Shown piece after piece: positions 6,918-15,342 of a DNA stretch of 64,000 nucleotides; positions within the stretch are counted from its first letter, which is position 1, and every line of letters begins with the position of its first letter. Position numbers and translations under genes: made by a program. Source of the DNA: Marinobacter sediminum (GTDB lineage: Bacteria; Pseudomonadota; Gammaproteobacteria; Pseudomonadales; Oleiphilaceae); NCBI RefSeq assembly GCF_023657445.1, contig NZ_JAGTWY010000001.1, positions 2,480,001-2,544,000 on the forward strand, in the 5' to 3' direction. Below the pieces are notes generated by a model. It had not been told where the DNA came from. It saw nothing but the letters and a program-made list of their open reading frames with translations, and did no database searches.

Positions 6918-8423
6918 TCAGCCAGCGGTTGCAGCGGCCTGACGACGACGCTCCTCTTCCTCTATCTGGAGATCCACCGATGAGACCTGGTACTCCTCCG
7001 CAAAACCGGATTCAGGCTCTTTCAGCCACATGACACACAGGACCCAGCTGATAAAGGCACCCGCGGCGATGATGTAGAAAAACTGCGTGGGGGTTACGAA
7101 GGTGAAAATGGTGAGGTAAACCACTGCACCAACGTTACCGTAGGCACCCGCCATGCCGGAAATCTGTCCGGTGAGCCGGCGTTTGATGGAGGGTATGATG
7201 CCAAAGGTGGCACCCTCTGCTCCCTGAACAAAGAACGACGTGAACACAGTAATAGCCACGGCAATGATCAGCGGCCAGTTTGAGTTCATAAGCCCCATCA
7301 GGGCGAAGCCAATGGAAATGCCGAACATATAGCTGAGCATCACGAATCGGCGGTTGCCCATGCGGTCAGAAACCAGGCCACCCATCGGGCGCGCTACCAG
7401 GTTCACAAAGGCAAAGGAGGCGGCGATCAGGCCCGCGGCAGTAGCGCTCAGGCTCCAGGTTTCCTCGAAGAACATGGGCAGCATGGAGACGACGGCCAGT
7501 TCGGCACCGAAGTTGGCAAAGTAGGTGCTGTTCAGCGCGGCGACGCTGTTGAACGGGTATTTGTCATCCTCGGGCACACCCTTTTTCAGGATCGGCACGT
7601 TCACCCGGAGAATCTGGACGATCTGGTAGCACACAATGGCAAAGATCACCGCATAGCAGACAGCGGCCCCGGTGGTGCTCAGGTAGCCCATGTTCTGGAT
7701 GCGCCAGACCAGGATGCTCAGGACCCCGACCAGAGGAATGGTCCACAGGATCAGCTTGACCATGTCACCCCAGGTACTGACTTCCAGAGCAACCGCCTTG
7801 CGTGGTTTGCGGTGCACCGTACCGACAGGGCCATCGGTGATCGCGAACCAGTAGTAGACGCCATAGGCGGCCATCACAATCGCGCTCTGGGCAATGGCCC
7901 AGCGCCATCCGTCCTCACCACCGTACATGTGCAGGGCAATGGTCGGCAGCGAAATTGCGGCGGCGGCAGAGCCGAAGTTCCCCCAGCCGGCATAGAAGCC
8001 TTCTGCAAAGCCAATGTCCTTGGGTTTGAACCACATGGCGGTCATGTGGATGCCAACCACAAAACTGGCACCAATGGAGCTGAGCACCAGCCGGCTGACC
8101 AGCAGCTGGGTCATGGTATTACCGAAAGCGAACACCAGCGCCGGGATGGCCATCAACACCATCAGTACCGAGAACACCCGGCGCGGACCGAAGCGGTCGA
8201 GGGCCATCCCCACGATGATCCGGGCAGGAATGGTGAGCGCCACGTTACAGATGGCAAACAGGCGGATATCGTCGGTGGTCAGCCAGTCGACGCTTTTAAG
8301 CATACTCGATGCCAGCGGCGCCATGTTGAACCACACGTAGAAGGTAATAAAGAATGCAATCCAGGTCAGGTGCAGCGCCTTGATCTCGGCGTTCCTGAAA
8401 TGGAAAACGTCTGCGACTTTCAT
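6918..8423 (-). CDS. NarK-type MFS nitrate/nitrite transporter (second copy)
   Basis: A 501-aa major facilitator protein of the nitrate/nitrite porter family. Marks include FNMAPLASSMLK in helix 1, VALTIPARIIVGMALDRFGPRR, EGFYAGWGNFGSAAAAISLP (helix 5 nitrate signature) and GQISGMAGAYGNVGAVVYL (helix 11). It has a charged C-terminal tail, EEEERRRQAAATAG. It lies 44 bases downstream of uspA on the same strand, so the two probably form a uspA-narK operon. The FNR-like box at 9020-9033 would then govern it. Its sequence differs clearly from the other two NarK proteins, so it may have a different substrate or direction. Confidence 0.9.
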   Translation of the reverse strand: MKVADVFHFRNAEIKALHLTWIAFFITFYVWFNMAPLASSMLKSVDWLTTDDIRLFAICNVALTIPARIIVGMALDRFGPRRVFSVLMVLMAIPALVFAFGNTMTQLLVSRLVLSSIGASFVVGIHMTAMWFKPKDIGFAEGFYAGWGNFGSAAAAISLPTIALHMYGGEDGWRWAIAQSAIVMAAYGVYYWFAITDGPVGTVHRKPRKAVALEVSTWGDMVKLILWTIPLVGVLSILVWRIQNMGYLSTTGAAVCYAVIFAIVCYQIVQILRVNVPILKKGVPEDDKYPFNSVAALNSTYFANFGAELAVVSMLPMFFEETWSLSATAAGLIAASFAFVNLVARPMGGLVSDRMGNRRFVMLSYMFGISIGFALMGLMNSNWPLIIAVAITVFTSFFVQGAEGATFGIIPSIKRRLTGQISGMAGAYGNVGAVVYLTIFTFVTPTQFFYIIAAGAFISWVLCVMWLKEPESGFAEEYQVSSVDLQIEEEERRRQAAATAG

Positions 8424-8467
8424 GTCAGCCTCCTTGGGCTATCAATCGAAAATTGGTACTCGCCGAC

Positions 8468-8929
8468 TCAACGGCTGGGCAAAATCAGAAGTGGGCACTG
8501 GATCCGTCGGGCGAGAAATGAACTCACGCTGCCGAAGGTCATGTAATCCAGTTCGTCGACGAAATAGGTAAGGGACCGCGCGATGAAGCCGCCATCCGGT
8601 TCATGGCTGTGGCGGGCGATAACCAGCATGTCCGGATGGATTTTTTTCTCCGCGGCGTAAAGAAGCATCTTGCGCGGGTCACCCTCAAGCAGCAGGGTCT
8701 CAGCCCCGACGTCCTCGTTCTGGCACACGTCCATGGCTTCGTTCAGGTAACCCTTGAGCTCCGAAACTTCCTGCTGGAACAGGTCTTCGTTGCCGGAGGT
8801 AATATCCCGGGGGTTTTCGGCAACCGCGACCAGGACGATCTGGGGCTTGAGTTCGCGGAACATGGTGATCGTCTGGGCCAGAGCCAACCTGGCATTCCGC
8901 GATCCATCGTAGGCAATCATGATTTTCAT
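8468..8929 (-). CDS. Universal stress protein (UspA family)
   Basis: A 153-aa single-domain Usp protein. It begins with the characteristic strand MKIMIAYDGSRNARLAL. It also has EGDPRKMLLYAAEKKIHPDMLVIARHSH (helix-strand before the nucleotide loop) and FGSVSSFLARRIQCPLLIL at the C-terminus, matching the G-2x-G-9x-G(S/T) ATP-loop region in degenerate form. The start at 8929 has GGAG upstream; a longer frame to 8992 lacks one. Anr/FNR-controlled Usp proteins beside respiratory genes support anaerobic survival in pseudomonads, and the FNR-like box upstream suggests the same here. Confidence 0.88.
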   Translation of the reverse strand: MKIMIAYDGSRNARLALAQTITMFRELKPQIVLVAVAENPRDITSGNEDLFQQEVSELKGYLNEAMDVCQNEDVGAETLLLEGDPRKMLLYAAEKKIHPDMLVIARHSHEPDGGFIARSLTYFVDELDYMTFGSVSSFLARRIQCPLLILPSR

Positions 8930-9019
8930 GGGGTTCTCCAGCGGCATTTGTCGATGCCCGCGAGCGGGCGTCAATTGATATCTGTCAGCCATTACCCCAC
9001 ATTCCGAACGCCCTGATGA

Positions 9020-9033
9020 TTGACGTATATCAA
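9020..9033. promoter_or_regulatory. Near-consensus Anr/Dnr/FNR box
   Basis: TTGAC-GTAT-ATCAA matches the FNR-family consensus TTGAT-N4-ATCAA at 9 of 10 defined positions. It lies in the 270-base gap between the divergent uspA(-narK) operon and the narK at 9200. It is 91 bases from the uspA start and 167 from the narK start, so either or both may be activated when oxygen is low. Confidence 0.75.
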
Positions 9034-9199
9034 CCGCCAGGCCGCGTACCCCACCAGAGAAATCAAGGACCTATCCCCTTCGCCGAAAAAACATCGGTTT
9101 TTCTACCACCTGACCACCCTGCCGTAGGTACCTCCAATGCCCCGCATGAAAAGACCCTGATTTTGTTATGGTTTAAGAAGTTTGAAAGGAGAGAAAGCG

Positions 9200-10561
9200 A
9201 TGACCGCCACAGCATCAAAACCGGAGCAGTATCGAGCTCTCGGCTTATCAACATTCGCGTTCACACTGTGTTTCGCTGTCTGGACCATTTTCTCGATTAT
9301 CGGCATCCGTCTCGCCGAAGATCTCGGGTTGTCCGACACCCAACTGGGCCTGCTCATGGCAACGCCCATCCTCACTGGCTCCATCAGCCGACTTTTCCTG
9401 GGTATCTGGACGGATCGCTACGGCGGACGCTGGGTATTCGGGATTCTCATGCTCACCACGGCAGCCTGCGTCTACCTGCTGACGTTCGCCACCACCTACC
9501 TGATGTTGCTGGTCGGCGCCCTGGGGGTAGGCCTCGCGGGTGGGTCCTTCATCGTTGGTGTCGCATACACCGCGGCCTGGTTTGAGCCCTCACGCCAGGG
9601 TACCGCCCTGGGTATTTTTGGTGCCGGCAACGTAGGCGCAGCCGTCACCAACTTCGGTGCACCTTTCCTGCTGGTTGCTTTTGGCTGGGAAAGCACGGCG
9701 CTGATCTACGCCACCGTGCTTGCTGTCATGGGCGTGGTCTTCCTGATCCTCGCCAAAGAAGATCCCCTGGCGGCGGAACGGAGAAAAGAACAATCCAAAT
9801 CGTTCCTCGAGCAAATGGAGCCGCTGAGAGAACTTCGAGTTTGGCGCTTTGCGCTGTATTATTTCTTTGTTTTCGGGGCGTTCGTGGCACTGGCACTCTG
9901 GCTGCCGCACTTCCTGATCGGGGTCTATGGCCTGGATATCAAAACTGCCGGCCTTATCGCGGCGCTGTACACTATCCCCGCCTCCCTGTTCCGCATTCTC
10001 GGTGGCTGGCTGTCCGATCGTTTTGGCGCACGCCGGGTAATGTACTGGACCTTCGGTGCATCCACCCTTGCGACCTTTCTCCTGAGCTACCCGCCTACCG
10101 ACTACGTGATCCAGGGTATTGATGGCGACATCAGCTTTACCCTGGAGGTGGGCCTGCCAGCCTTTATCCTCCTGATTTTCACCCTCGGTTTTTTCATGTC
10201 ACTGGGCAAGGCGGCAGTCTACAAGCACATTCCGGTTTACTACCCAAAACATGTCGGCGCGGTTGGCGGCGTTGTCGGCATGATTGGTGGGCTCGGCGGC
10301 TTCATCCTGCCGCTAACCTTTGGCATTCTGAACGACCTGACGGGCATATGGCAGAGCTGCTTCATGCTGATGTTCGGTATCGTGGCGGCGGCACTGATCT
10401 GGATGCATTACGCAATCCGCACGGCTGAGCGGGAGGAGTGGGGCGCCCATGTGGAGCGCACAGACCTGCCGGAACTGGCCACCCCGCACCTGTTCTACCC
10501 GTTAAACCGCCCTCACCGGCCGCAGCCACCCACCTCCATGCCCCCTGGAGTGAAGCACTGA
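9200..10561 (+). CDS. NarK-type MFS nitrate transporter (third copy, NarK1-like)
   Basis: A 453-aa permease with the nitrate/nitrite porter pattern. Marks include ATPILTGSISRLFLGIWTDRYGGRW, GLAGGSFIVGVAYTAAWFEPSRQGTALGIFGAGNVGAAVTNF (helix 5 region) and VVGMIGGLGGFILPLTFGIL (helix 11). The shorter length and these motifs resemble the NarK1 nitrate/proton symporter branch. Start ATG 9200 follows AAGGAGAG. It is divergent from uspA-narK and shares an FNR-like box with it. A terminator follows at 10594-10621. A symporter here plus an antiporter-like NarK at 4634 would supply both phases of nitrate respiration; that division is inference. Confidence 0.9.
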   Translation: MTATASKPEQYRALGLSTFAFTLCFAVWTIFSIIGIRLAEDLGLSDTQLGLLMATPILTGSISRLFLGIWTDRYGGRWVFGILMLTTAACVYLLTFATTYLMLLVGALGVGLAGGSFIVGVAYTAAWFEPSRQGTALGIFGAGNVGAAVTNFGAPFLLVAFGWESTALIYATVLAVMGVVFLILAKEDPLAAERRKEQSKSFLEQMEPLRELRVWRFALYYFFVFGAFVALALWLPHFLIGVYGLDIKTAGLIAALYTIPASLFRILGGWLSDRFGARRVMYWTFGASTLATFLLSYPPTDYVIQGIDGDISFTLEVGLPAFILLIFTLGFFMSLGKAAVYKHIPVYYPKHVGAVGGVVGMIGGLGGFILPLTFGILNDLTGIWQSCFMLMFGIVAAALIWMHYAIRTAEREEWGAHVERTDLPELATPHLFYPLNRPHRPQPPTSMPPGVKH

Positions 10562-10593
10562 TCCGCCTGTGTCACCGCGAGCCTTGCTTGCTC

Positions 10594-10621
10594 AAGCCCC
10601 CGGATTCCGGGGGCTTTTTTA
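10594..10621 (+). terminator. Rho-independent terminator after narK1-like gene
   Basis: The strong stem AAGCCCCCGGA / CCGGGGGCTT with a two-base loop is followed by TTTTTT, about 35 bases after the stop. Confidence 0.92.
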
Positions 10622-10658
10622 TGGGGTATACTTGCGGGATTAATCGAGTGAGGAATCC

Positions 10659-11117
10659 ATGGCTAAGTGGCTGGTCAAGACAGAGCCTTCCGAGTGCGGC
10701 ATTGATGACTTTGCTAACGCACCCGAAACCCCCATTCCCTGGGACGGCGTGCGTAACTACCAGGCAAGAAATTTCCTCCGGGAAATGACCGAAGGCGATG
10801 AGGTTTTTGTCTACCATTCAAGCTGCAAACACATTGGCATCGCGGGTGTGGTGGAGGTGGTTCGGGGCCCCTATCCAGACCCGACCCAGTTCGATCCGGA
10901 GTCGCCTTACTACGACAACAAAAGCTCAGCGGAAAAGCCGCGCTGGCAAGCGACCGATATGAGGTATGTCTGCACACTGCCGCGGCTGATTCCACTTGAT
11001 GAACTGAAATCACTGACGGGCCTGGCCGAACTGCCCCTGGTGAAGAAGGGCAGCCGGCTCTCTGTAATGCCGGTCAGTGAGGAGGAATGGCAGCTTATCC
11101 GGGGACTGACCGGCTAG
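10659..11117 (+). CDS. EVE domain-containing protein
   Basis: A 152-aa protein made of a single EVE domain, a PUA-like fold related to YTH domains and to human THYN1. These domains are thought to bind modified bases in nucleic acid. Typical motifs are MAKWLVKTEPSECGIDDF at the N-terminus, WDGVRNYQARNFLREM near 28-43, GDEVFVYHSSC and GIAGVVEVV. Its 3' end overlaps the end of the convergent permease gene by four bases. No restriction or helicase partner is nearby, so this looks like the stand-alone housekeeping form. Confidence 0.93.
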   Translation: MAKWLVKTEPSECGIDDFANAPETPIPWDGVRNYQARNFLREMTEGDEVFVYHSSCKHIGIAGVVEVVRGPYPDPTQFDPESPYYDNKSSAEKPRWQATDMRYVCTLPRLIPLDELKSLTGLAELPLVKKGSRLSVMPVSEEEWQLIRGLTG

Positions 11118-12499
11118 CCCTGGCCAACAGTGACCGCCTCTTCGTCCCGCTCATCATGGGGAATCGGATCCGGGCTCTTATCCCAGCCAACCAGGACCAG
11201 TGTCGCCACCACACCGATTAACAACCCCATCCAGGGTTCAAAGAACGCCAGCGACGCCCCGATCAGAACTACCGTTCCCCGTGACGCATTGTCCCTCGGG
11301 ATAGCCATCGCAATATAGGCACAGGCAAAACCGGTCAGTACCAGGGTGAGCGACAAAGCCACGCCCAACAGGGGCTTGAGCCCCGTGAGCAGCGGCAACA
11401 GGAAGAAGATGAAGGGCAATCCCATCAGATAGTAGGAGGCCAGCCCGCTGTGCAGGCTGCCCATCGCCTTGGGTCCCTGTTTCCAGCGCTGAACCACAAT
11501 GACGTGCACGCCGGTCCACACAGCCCCCTGGGTGGGGAAGAATGGCGCCACAAGCCCCATGATGGCGTTGCGGATTGCCAGTGAGAAATGGGTACGGTTG
11601 AGATTGATGTCGACGTGTTCGTCCCTGCGAGCTTTCAGGCCGTCCCGCAACACCTCGTTGCCGGTAACCAAGTCGCCAAACAGTATGATGTAGGCAATCA
11701 GCGCCAGCGGAATGCTCTGGATAATCATCTCCTGGGATGGCCAGCCATTTACCAGCGGCGATGCTTTTGCCAGAGCGTCACCCAGGGGCGGCACCAGCAG
11801 GCCCCACTGAATATCGAAGCTCACCTCTCCCACCAGCGGTCCGACAATCGCCGCTGCCAGAAAGCCTGGCAACAGCCCCAGCGCCCCCAGCATGAAAAAA
11901 AAGCGGTTCCGCTCTTTCAGTTTTTGCATCGGAACCGAGAACGTGAAGATCAGGCAAATGGCACAGGCAAGTCCAGTGGCAATGGGCTGCTCAAGAAGAA
12001 AGCGTTCGGCATCGTCGACAAACACCCGCTTGAGCGCGGCTATGGAGGCGCCGAGAATGATGCCCGCCTTGAGGGTATCCGGTAGCCAGATAACGAAACG
12101 CCGGCCCAAGCCGGTGATGCCGAGAAACAGAACAAGCCCTGCGAACACGAGGCTCAGGGCCGTCATCGCCTGAAACCGGCTGACCGGATCCTCGTAGCCA
12201 CCGATCACGAACGCGAGAATCAGTGGTAATGCTGGCGTGATCCATCCGCCCGCGTAGGGCTCACCAAAGACAACGACAGCCGATGCAATCAATGAGGCAT
12301 GAATCATCGATAGCGCAACCGCTTCCTCAAAACTCAGGCCGAAGAACGCGGTCATTACCGGAATGAGAGCCAGGCCTGTCGCTGCAGAGACAAAGAGCCC
12401 CTGCAAAAACTCGGGCCAGCACAGCCGCGTATGGTAAAAGGGCAGTCGGAACGTGAACGGCCCCCAGCGCCAACCGGGCAACTCAGGTCTTTCTGACAT
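11114..12499 (-). CDS. NCS2/SulP-like multi-pass permease of unknown substrate
   Basis: A 461-aa integral membrane protein with about 12-14 hydrophobic segments. The overall plan resembles the xanthine/uracil and sulfate permease fold: an early FLQGLFVSAATGLALIPVM segment, a central conserved stretch around NLNRTHFSLAIRNAIMGLVAPFFPTQGAVW, and paired half-helix-like Gly/Pro regions (EPYAGGWITPALPLILAF). I cannot place it in a named subfamily, so the substrate is unknown. The N-terminus PGWRWGPFTFRLPFYHTRLCW is distinctive. It stands alone, divergent from the ion-channel gene. Confidence 0.65.
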   Translation of the reverse strand: MSERPELPGWRWGPFTFRLPFYHTRLCWPEFLQGLFVSAATGLALIPVMTAFFGLSFEEAVALSMIHASLIASAVVVFGEPYAGGWITPALPLILAFVIGGYEDPVSRFQAMTALSLVFAGLVLFLGITGLGRRFVIWLPDTLKAGIILGASIAALKRVFVDDAERFLLEQPIATGLACAICLIFTFSVPMQKLKERNRFFFMLGALGLLPGFLAAAIVGPLVGEVSFDIQWGLLVPPLGDALAKASPLVNGWPSQEMIIQSIPLALIAYIILFGDLVTGNEVLRDGLKARRDEHVDINLNRTHFSLAIRNAIMGLVAPFFPTQGAVWTGVHVIVVQRWKQGPKAMGSLHSGLASYYLMGLPFIFFLLPLLTGLKPLLGVALSLTLVLTGFACAYIAMAIPRDNASRGTVVLIGASLAFFEPWMGLLIGVVATLVLVGWDKSPDPIPHDERDEEAVTVGQG

Positions 12500-12710
12500 G
12501 GGAATTCACTCGCTTTTGGTTTTTTTGTTTGTGACTTGATTATGGAAAGCCTTCCCACATAGCACGAATGAATATTTCTGATCATCTCCCATAAACAGGG
12601 CTTATCACTTTCTGCCACGGCCCCGTCGACGCTGACTGACCGGAATTCAGGCTATCCAATCCAGTCGCAGCCCTTTAGAATTCAGCCTTTCCGTGAATCA
12701 TCTGGAGTCG

Positions 12711-13538
12711 ATGTCTGTCATGTCGTCAATAACCCCCACCTCAGGCTTCGAGCAACTACGCCGCATTGAGTCCAGCAAGATTTTTCAGGGTGTGGTTATC
12801 GTCATCATCATCCTGTCGGCAATGACCATTGGCGCCAAGACCTATGACTTGCCACCCTTCGTGGAACAGGGCCTCACGATTATGGACAACGCCATTACGG
12901 TGTTCTTCCTGATCGAAATCCTGTTCAGATTTACCGCCTGCCCGGTCAAACGGCGTTTCCTGCTGGACGGCTGGAACCTGTTCGACACACTGGTGGTCAT
13001 TGGCAGCCTGATCCCGCTGGATAACTCCGAAGCCGTCCTCCTCGGTCGCCTGCTCAGGGTATTCCGGGTATTGCGACTGGTGTCCGTGGTGCCGGAACTC
13101 CGCTTCCTGATCAATTCCCTGCTCAAGGCCATTCCAAGAATGGGCTACATCGCCGTGCTGATGTTCATCATCTTTTACATCTATGCGGCAATGGGCGCGA
13201 TGTTCTTTGCCGAGGTGGACGAGGATTTATGGGGCGACGTGGCAATTGCGATGCTTACCCTGTTCCGGGTGGCCACCTTCGAGGACTGGACCGATGTGAT
13301 GTATGCCACCATGGAGCAGTACCCGCTCAGCTGGGTGTATTACCTTACCTTTATCTTCCTGACGGCGTTCGTGTTCCTGAATATGATGATTGGCGCAATT
13401 CTGGAGGTAATGAGTGAGGAGCAGAATGCCCAGCAGGCGCAAAAGGCCCACGACGAACGCGATGAAATCGCCCGGCAGCTCCAGTCGGTACAAGTCCAGC
13501 TAAAAGAGCTGACCCGGCAGATATCGGAAAAAGGCTGA
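12711..13538 (+). CDS. One-domain voltage-gated cation channel (BacNav/NaChBac family)
   Basis: A 275-aa six-helix channel subunit, expected to form a homotetramer. The S1-S4 voltage sensor spans about residues 27-130. S4 is RLLRVFRVLRLVSVVPELR, with arginines at three-residue spacing. S5 is near 145-167, the pore helix near 180-189 and S6 near 208-233. A C-terminal coiled coil (AQQAQKAHDERDEIARQLQSV) assembles the tetramer. The selectivity filter is TFEDWTD (189-195), whereas sodium-selective members usually carry TLESWSM. The extra acids at Asp192 and Asp195 resemble calcium-selective variants. ATG 12711 has TGGAG five bases upstream; the frame opens with GTG at 12693. Confidence 0.88.
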   Translation: MSVMSSITPTSGFEQLRRIESSKIFQGVVIVIIILSAMTIGAKTYDLPPFVEQGLTIMDNAITVFFLIEILFRFTACPVKRRFLLDGWNLFDTLVVIGSLIPLDNSEAVLLGRLLRVFRVLRLVSVVPELRFLINSLLKAIPRMGYIAVLMFIIFYIYAAMGAMFFAEVDEDLWGDVAIAMLTLFRVATFEDWTDVMYATMEQYPLSWVYYLTFIFLTAFVFLNMMIGAILEVMSEEQNAQQAQKAHDERDEIARQLQSVQVQLKELTRQISEKG

Positions 13539-13541
13539 GCC

Positions 13542-13919
13542 TCAGCCCAAGACCGGCTTGGTCAGCGCCAGATGGAAAATCGCCGCCACCTGCACCAGTG
13601 CCAGAATGGCCGCAGCCACTCGGGCACGCGCGCTGAGAGTGGCTTTAAGGGCAAACACTCCGGCAAAAATATAGCCGATCAACAGGATGATCTTGGCAGT
13701 GAGCCAGCCATGAACAAAGGGCATCCAGGGCGTTACAACCACAAGCCCGATGGCCGCTGCCAGCAGGAGGGTGTCGTTGGCGTGAGGAATCCAGCGCAGT
13801 GGCGTCTCGCGCCATCCGGGCCTGCCGACCAGGTCCATCAGTAAACGGACGGCAAACAGGATGACCGTAATGAACGCTGTGGTCACGTGCAGGTGCTTCA
13901 GGATCAGATACGCACTCAC
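13542..13919 (-). CDS. SirB2 family membrane protein
   Basis: A 125-aa protein with four hydrophobic helices. The opening YLILKHLHVTTAFITVILFAVR with paired His, a central RWIPHANDTLLLAAAIGL and the C-terminal AIFHLALTKPVLG match SirB2, a small heme-like membrane family without a proven role. It is divergent from the second nnrS and convergent, with four bases between stops, with the channel gene. The shared upstream region carries a NarL-like inverted repeat (13968-13983). Confidence 0.85.
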   Translation of the reverse strand: MSAYLILKHLHVTTAFITVILFAVRLLMDLVGRPGWRETPLRWIPHANDTLLLAAAIGLVVVTPWMPFVHGWLTAKIILLIGYIFAGVFALKATLSARARVAAAILALVQVAAIFHLALTKPVLG

Positions 13920-13966
13920 ATCAGGCTTCCTTTCAAATCAATATAATAGCCGCATTGTACGCAAAG

Positions 13967-13984
13967 ATACCCGGTAGGGGGTAT
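13967..13984. promoter_or_regulatory. NarL-like 7-2-7 inverted repeat between sirB2 and nnrS
   Basis: ATACCC-N6-GGGTAT. Read as two heptamers it is TACCCGG-TA-GGGGGTA (13968-13983), close to the NarL/NarP consensus TACYYMT-N2-AKRRGTA: both outer GTA/TAC cores fit and three inner bases deviate. It lies 64 bases before nnrS and about 48 bases before sirB2. Confidence 0.4.
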
Positions 13985-14047
13985 GTTCATTCCGGGCAGA
14001 ACCCTATAACATTTATATCATATATATGTATTTATGGGAGCCCAACC

Positions 14048-15232
14048 ATGACGGCAATTCCGACCTCAGGCGCGATGGCACCCGCCAGTATCCGCCAGCT
14101 CTTCAGCTACCCGTTCCGGATATTTTTCCTCTCCATGAGCATTCTGGCCCTGCTGGTCATACCGGCCTGGGTGCTGCAGGTGACTGGCGTGATCAATCTG
14201 CCGCTGGCCCTGCCCGGCCTCTTCTGGCACCAGCACGAGATGCTTTTCGGCTTCCTGTCCGCCGCCATCGCCGGCTTCCTGCTTACCGCCGTTTGCACCT
14301 GGACTCAGACTTCTCGTACCCACGGCAGCAGACTCGTCGCCTTGTGGGGAGTCTGGCTTGCAGGCCGGGTATTGCTGGCTTTCGGCGGGGGCCTGCCCGA
14401 CTGGCTGGTCCATATCGTGAATCTGGCGTTCCTGCCCCTGGTCATGCTCGATGCGGGCTGGCGCATCTGGCATGCGAGACAAAAACGTCAGCTGTTGATC
14501 ATGGTGGTTCTCGGGCTGTTGTGGCTGATGCAGGTCGGCTTCGTACTCAAGTTGGAAATGACCTACAGCTACGGCGCCCTGATTATGGCCATGGCGCTGA
14601 TCAGTATTATCGGCGGGCGTATCACACCGGCATTTTCCACGGGCTGGATGCGCCAGCAAGGCCTTGACCCGTCCACGGTCAGAGTCGTGCCTGCCCTTGA
14701 CCTGACGTCGCTGGCTTGCATGATTCTGCTGATGCTGTCGCTGGTCATGGGCTGGCAAACCGCGAGCGGGGTGCTGGCCATTGCCGCGGCAATCCTGGTG
14801 TCAGTCCGGCTTGCAGGCTGGAAGGGCTGGCACACACGCAGGGAGCCGTTGCTTTGGATCCTGCACCTGTCCATTCTCTGGATTCCGGTCGCCCTGGTGC
14901 TGCTGGCGGGAACCCTGCTCGCGGATTGGCCATCCAACGCCTGGAGCCACGCTGCCGGTGCCGGCGCGATCAGCTGTCTTATTCTGGGTGTGATGGCCCG
15001 GGTATCCCTCGGCCACAGCGGCCGCCCCCTGATCCTGCCCCGCGGCATGGTAATGGCGTTCGTAGCTATTCACCTGGCCGCTGCAATCCGTGTGCTGACG
15101 GCCCTTACTGTCATCCCCTGGCACCCGGGCATTGGCATCAGCACCGCGTTATGGCTGCTGGCTTTCGGAATGTTCCTGGCGCGTTACACCGTGATCCTGG
15201 CGTCACCGAGGCCAGACGGAAAGGAGGGCTAG
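14048..15232 (+). CDS. nnrS: NnrS family protein (second copy)
   Basis: A 394-aa polytopic heme/copper membrane protein. The family marks are FSYPFRIFFLSMSILALLVIP, LFWHQHEMLFGFLSAAIAGFLLTAV (the His pair aligns with GHELIFGF of the first copy), SIIGGRITPAFSTGWMR and SHAAGAGAISCLILGVMARVSLGHSGR. ATG 14048 follows GGGAG at good spacing; the frame runs upstream to 13955 without a ribosome-binding site. It is expected to relieve nitrosative stress during denitrification. It is followed by fabA-fabB on the same strand, but fabA has its own upstream control region. Confidence 0.93.
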   Translation: MTAIPTSGAMAPASIRQLFSYPFRIFFLSMSILALLVIPAWVLQVTGVINLPLALPGLFWHQHEMLFGFLSAAIAGFLLTAVCTWTQTSRTHGSRLVALWGVWLAGRVLLAFGGGLPDWLVHIVNLAFLPLVMLDAGWRIWHARQKRQLLIMVVLGLLWLMQVGFVLKLEMTYSYGALIMAMALISIIGGRITPAFSTGWMRQQGLDPSTVRVVPALDLTSLACMILLMLSLVMGWQTASGVLAIAAAILVSVRLAGWKGWHTRREPLLWILHLSILWIPVALVLLAGTLLADWPSNAWSHAAGAGAISCLILGVMARVSLGHSGRPLILPRGMVMAFVAIHLAAAIRVLTALTVIPWHPGIGISTALWLLAFGMFLARYTVILASPRPDGKEG

Positions 15233-15246
15233 ACCGGAAAAGGTCT

Positions 15247-15260
15247 TTGATTAACGTCAA
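15247..15260. promoter_or_regulatory. FNR/Anr-like box upstream of fabA
   Basis: TTGAT-TAAC-GTCAA matches TTGAT-N4-ATCAA at 9 of 10 defined positions. It is centred about 90 bases before the fabA start. A TAAAGT at 15301-15306 could be the -10, which would place the box near -60, a class I activator position. Confidence 0.55.
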
Positions 15261-15342
15261 TCATCCACTAAAGGTCAATAGATCATTGCCAAATACGCGC
15301 TAAAGTATGAGGAAATCATTTTGTAACAGAGATACTGGCACT

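Noticed and set aside
10659..11117. EVE-domain protein as part of a defence system
   Set aside because: Its neighbours are a permease and a NarK gene; no McrB, nuclease or helicase partner is present.
13930..13943. An FNR box near TTCAAATCAATA before nnrS
   Set aside because: Only one half-site (ATCAA) is present; the other half does not match at the required spacing.
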